Positions 5,255 through 5,714 of a stretch of 5,714 bases of DNA are shown here, in pieces. Under the pieces are notes generated by a model. It worked only from the letters and a program-made list of their open reading frames with translations, did no database searches and was not told where the DNA came from. How positions within the stretch are numbered: position 1 is the first letter of the stretch; every line of letters begins with the position of its first letter. Origin of the DNA: an uncultured Nitrososphaera sp. (GTDB lineage Archaea > Thermoproteota > Nitrososphaeria > Nitrososphaerales > Nitrososphaeraceae); NCBI RefSeq assembly GCF_946478925.1, contig NZ_CAMLDP010000096.1:1-5714 (forward strand). The letters run 5' to 3'. Position numbers and translations under genes: made by a program.

Positions 5255-5281
5255 TTTGTCAGAGGCGATTGCTAACGCTCG

Positions 5282-5686
5282 CTATTGCTCGCGAATGAGT
5301 GTGCCCCTGCACTGCTCGCATATAGTCTCGTCGATGTTGGACTCGATGCTGTGGTGCACGTCGCATATGAGGAGCGAGTAGCGCATATAGTTCGTCAGGC
5401 CCACGAATTTTGCAAGTGTGCTTGGAGTATACGCCTTGTTGGTAGAAAGTTCGCGCGCAATGTCGTCAATCATGCGCATCACCTCGCGAATTCCTTCCAG
5501 CTTCAGGATGAGTTCAAGGTCGCCCCTCGTCCCCCTTACATAGTTGCTGACTGCGGCCTGCGTGATGCCAAGCACTCTTGCGACGTCTTCCTCCTTGAGC
5601 AGGTATTCCCTTATCAGCTTCTTGGCAAGGATGGCCCTTACCGCAGGGATGAGCGATTTGGCCTCTATCTCAGAAGGGAGAAGCAT
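5282..5686 (-). CDS. small HTH transcriptional regulator with C-terminal zinc knuckle, COG2522 type, 134 residues
   Basis: Resembles the archaeal family of predicted XRE-like regulators (COG2522). It starts with the family N-terminus MLLPSEIEAKSLIPAVRAIL, then AKKLIREYLLKEEDVA. The helix-turn-helix is VARVLGITQAAVSNYVRG (35-52), with AAVSNYVRG as recognition helix. Residues 55-100 are a helical linker. The C-terminus carries a probable zinc site made by C108, H111 or H112, and the pair C123/C126 (CEQC). Cytoplasmic DNA-binding protein; targets and signal are unknown. The frame begins at a TTG at 5701, but ATG 5686 gives the family N-terminus directly and is preferred. The promoter lies at or beyond the window edge and cannot be judged. 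It lies 67 bases upstream of the membrane protein gene on the same strand. Confidence 0.88.
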   Translation of the reverse strand: MLLPSEIEAKSLIPAVRAILAKKLIREYLLKEEDVARVLGITQAAVSNYVRGTRGDLELILKLEGIREVMRMIDDIARELSTNKAYTPSTLAKFVGLTNYMRYSLLICDVHHSIESNIDETICEQCRGTLIREQ

Positions 5687-5714
5687 TGCAGACAGGAGCA
5701 ACTTTGGCTTTTTT

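Overview
The window looks like chromosomal DNA of an ammonia-oxidising thaumarchaeon (Nitrososphaeria), most likely of the Nitrososphaera type. Archaeal information-processing genes support this: an ATP-dependent replicative-type DNA ligase, ribosomal protein S25e and RNA polymerase subunit K (RpoK). So do archaeal regulator families (a FilR1/DUF1724-type winged helix and a COG2522-type HTH with a zinc knuckle). Archaeal TATA boxes lie about 25-30 bases before most starts, with almost no leader and no Shine-Dalgarno sequence. The GC content is moderately high over most of the window. The genus is an inference; no rRNA or other marker is present.

Layout. Positions 31-2224 (minus) hold a 102-residue orphan protein and, upstream of it, the 611-residue DNA ligase, which starts at a GTG. 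Ligase and S25e (2308-2625, plus) diverge from an 83-base spacer with two opposed TATA boxes. S25e converges, with an 8-base overlap, on a small TM1367/DUF369-type cyclophilin-like protein (2618-3013, minus). That gene diverges from rpoK (3125-3538, plus), which starts at a TTG and carries a long basic N-terminal extension. Next is an AT-rich gene for a secreted, C-terminally anchored, tyrosine-rich protein (3623-4123, plus). Its stop codon overlaps that of a FilR1-type regulator (4120-4947, minus). The right end is all minus strand: a 72-residue two-helix membrane protein with a histidine-rich tail (4996-5214) and a small HTH/zinc-knuckle regulator (5282-5686).

How the genes fit together. 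The left and middle parts are housekeeping: DNA joining in replication and repair, translation, and transcription, packed as divergent and convergent pairs, each apparently with its own promoter. The right part pairs two DNA-binding regulators with two small membrane or extracytoplasmic proteins of unknown role. This may be a small sensory or envelope module, but only proximity supports that.

I see no tRNA, rRNA, CRISPR array, transposon or phage gene, and no gene-free stretch longer than about 115 bases. The least explained gene is the membrane-anchored protein at 3623-4123, which differs from its neighbours in base composition and belongs to no family I can name.
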